Assembly: GCA_002500925.1 (NCBI GenBank)
Contig: DLTN01000079.1
Location: 1-5,624 of the forward strand
Reading direction: 5' to 3'
Origin: Gemmatimonadales bacterium UBA7835
GTDB lineage: Bacteria > Gemmatimonadota > Gemmatimonadetes > Longimicrobiales > Gaopeijiaceae
Length of the DNA: 5,624 nucleotides
Shown here: positions 5,604-5,624 of the stretch, in pieces
Layout: the number at the start of each line of letters is the position of its first letter
Position numbering within the stretch: the first letter of the stretch is position 1
Notes under the pieces: model-generated
The model's input: the letters and a program-made list of their open reading frames with translations, nothing else
Database searches by the model: none
Told to the model about the DNA's origin: nothing
Made by a program: the position numbers and the translations under genes

Positions 5604-5624
5604 CCGGTTCTTACCGTTATCGCA

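Noticed and set aside
5605..5616. Small hairpin CGGT-TCTT-ACCG just before the aquaporin start
   Set aside because: A 4-bp stem is easily found by chance; it could overlap the ribosome site but the window ends too soon to judge.
1..5624. CRISPR arrays, tRNA or rRNA genes, insertion sequences, phage genes
   Set aside because: No direct repeat series, tRNA-like cloverleaf, transposase or terminal repeat was seen; the window is filled by transport and peptidase genes.

Overview
The window carries a tight five-gene operon on the + strand (189-4881) and one convergent gene on the - strand (4953-5603). All six genes are membrane or exported proteins. Codon use is bacterial, G+C looks moderate (roughly mid-50s by eye, not counted), Shine-Dalgarno sites are purine-rich, and an exported protein has a Sec-type signal peptide. 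Two predicted sodium-coupled symporters suit a Gram-negative heterotroph from a sodium-rich, possibly marine, setting. No taxonomic marker is present, so the phylum is left open.

Layout. 1-188 is a non-coding leader with two inverted repeats (53-87 and 116-131) that may be operator or RNA hairpin elements. 189-416 encodes a 75-aa two-helix protein resembling DUF3311. 418-1911 encodes a sodium:solute symporter (SSS family). 1908-2855 encodes an exported cyanophycinase-like serine peptidase (family S51) with a complete Ser-His-Glu set. 2852-3181 encodes a DUF4212 protein, the small subunit of a two-component SSS transporter. 3178-4881 encodes the matching large subunit (VC_2705 subfamily, ActP-like), which has an EF-hand-like acidic loop. 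4882-4952 is a short convergent gap without a clear terminator. 4953-5603 (- strand) encodes an aquaporin-family channel with two intact NPA boxes but an unusual selectivity filter.

How it fits together. The first two + strand genes are one base apart and each later junction is an ATGA overlap, so the five products are probably made together by coupled translation. The operon has a symmetric plan: small subunit plus SSS transporter, exported peptidase, then small subunit plus SSS transporter of another subfamily. The simplest reading is that the peptidase releases a small product outside the cytoplasm (for cyanophycin, beta-Asp-Arg dipeptides, or another beta-linked peptide) and one or both symporters import it or its breakdown products. 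The family assignments are well supported; the substrate and the link between peptidase and transporters are inference. The aquaporin is transcribed separately and need not be related.
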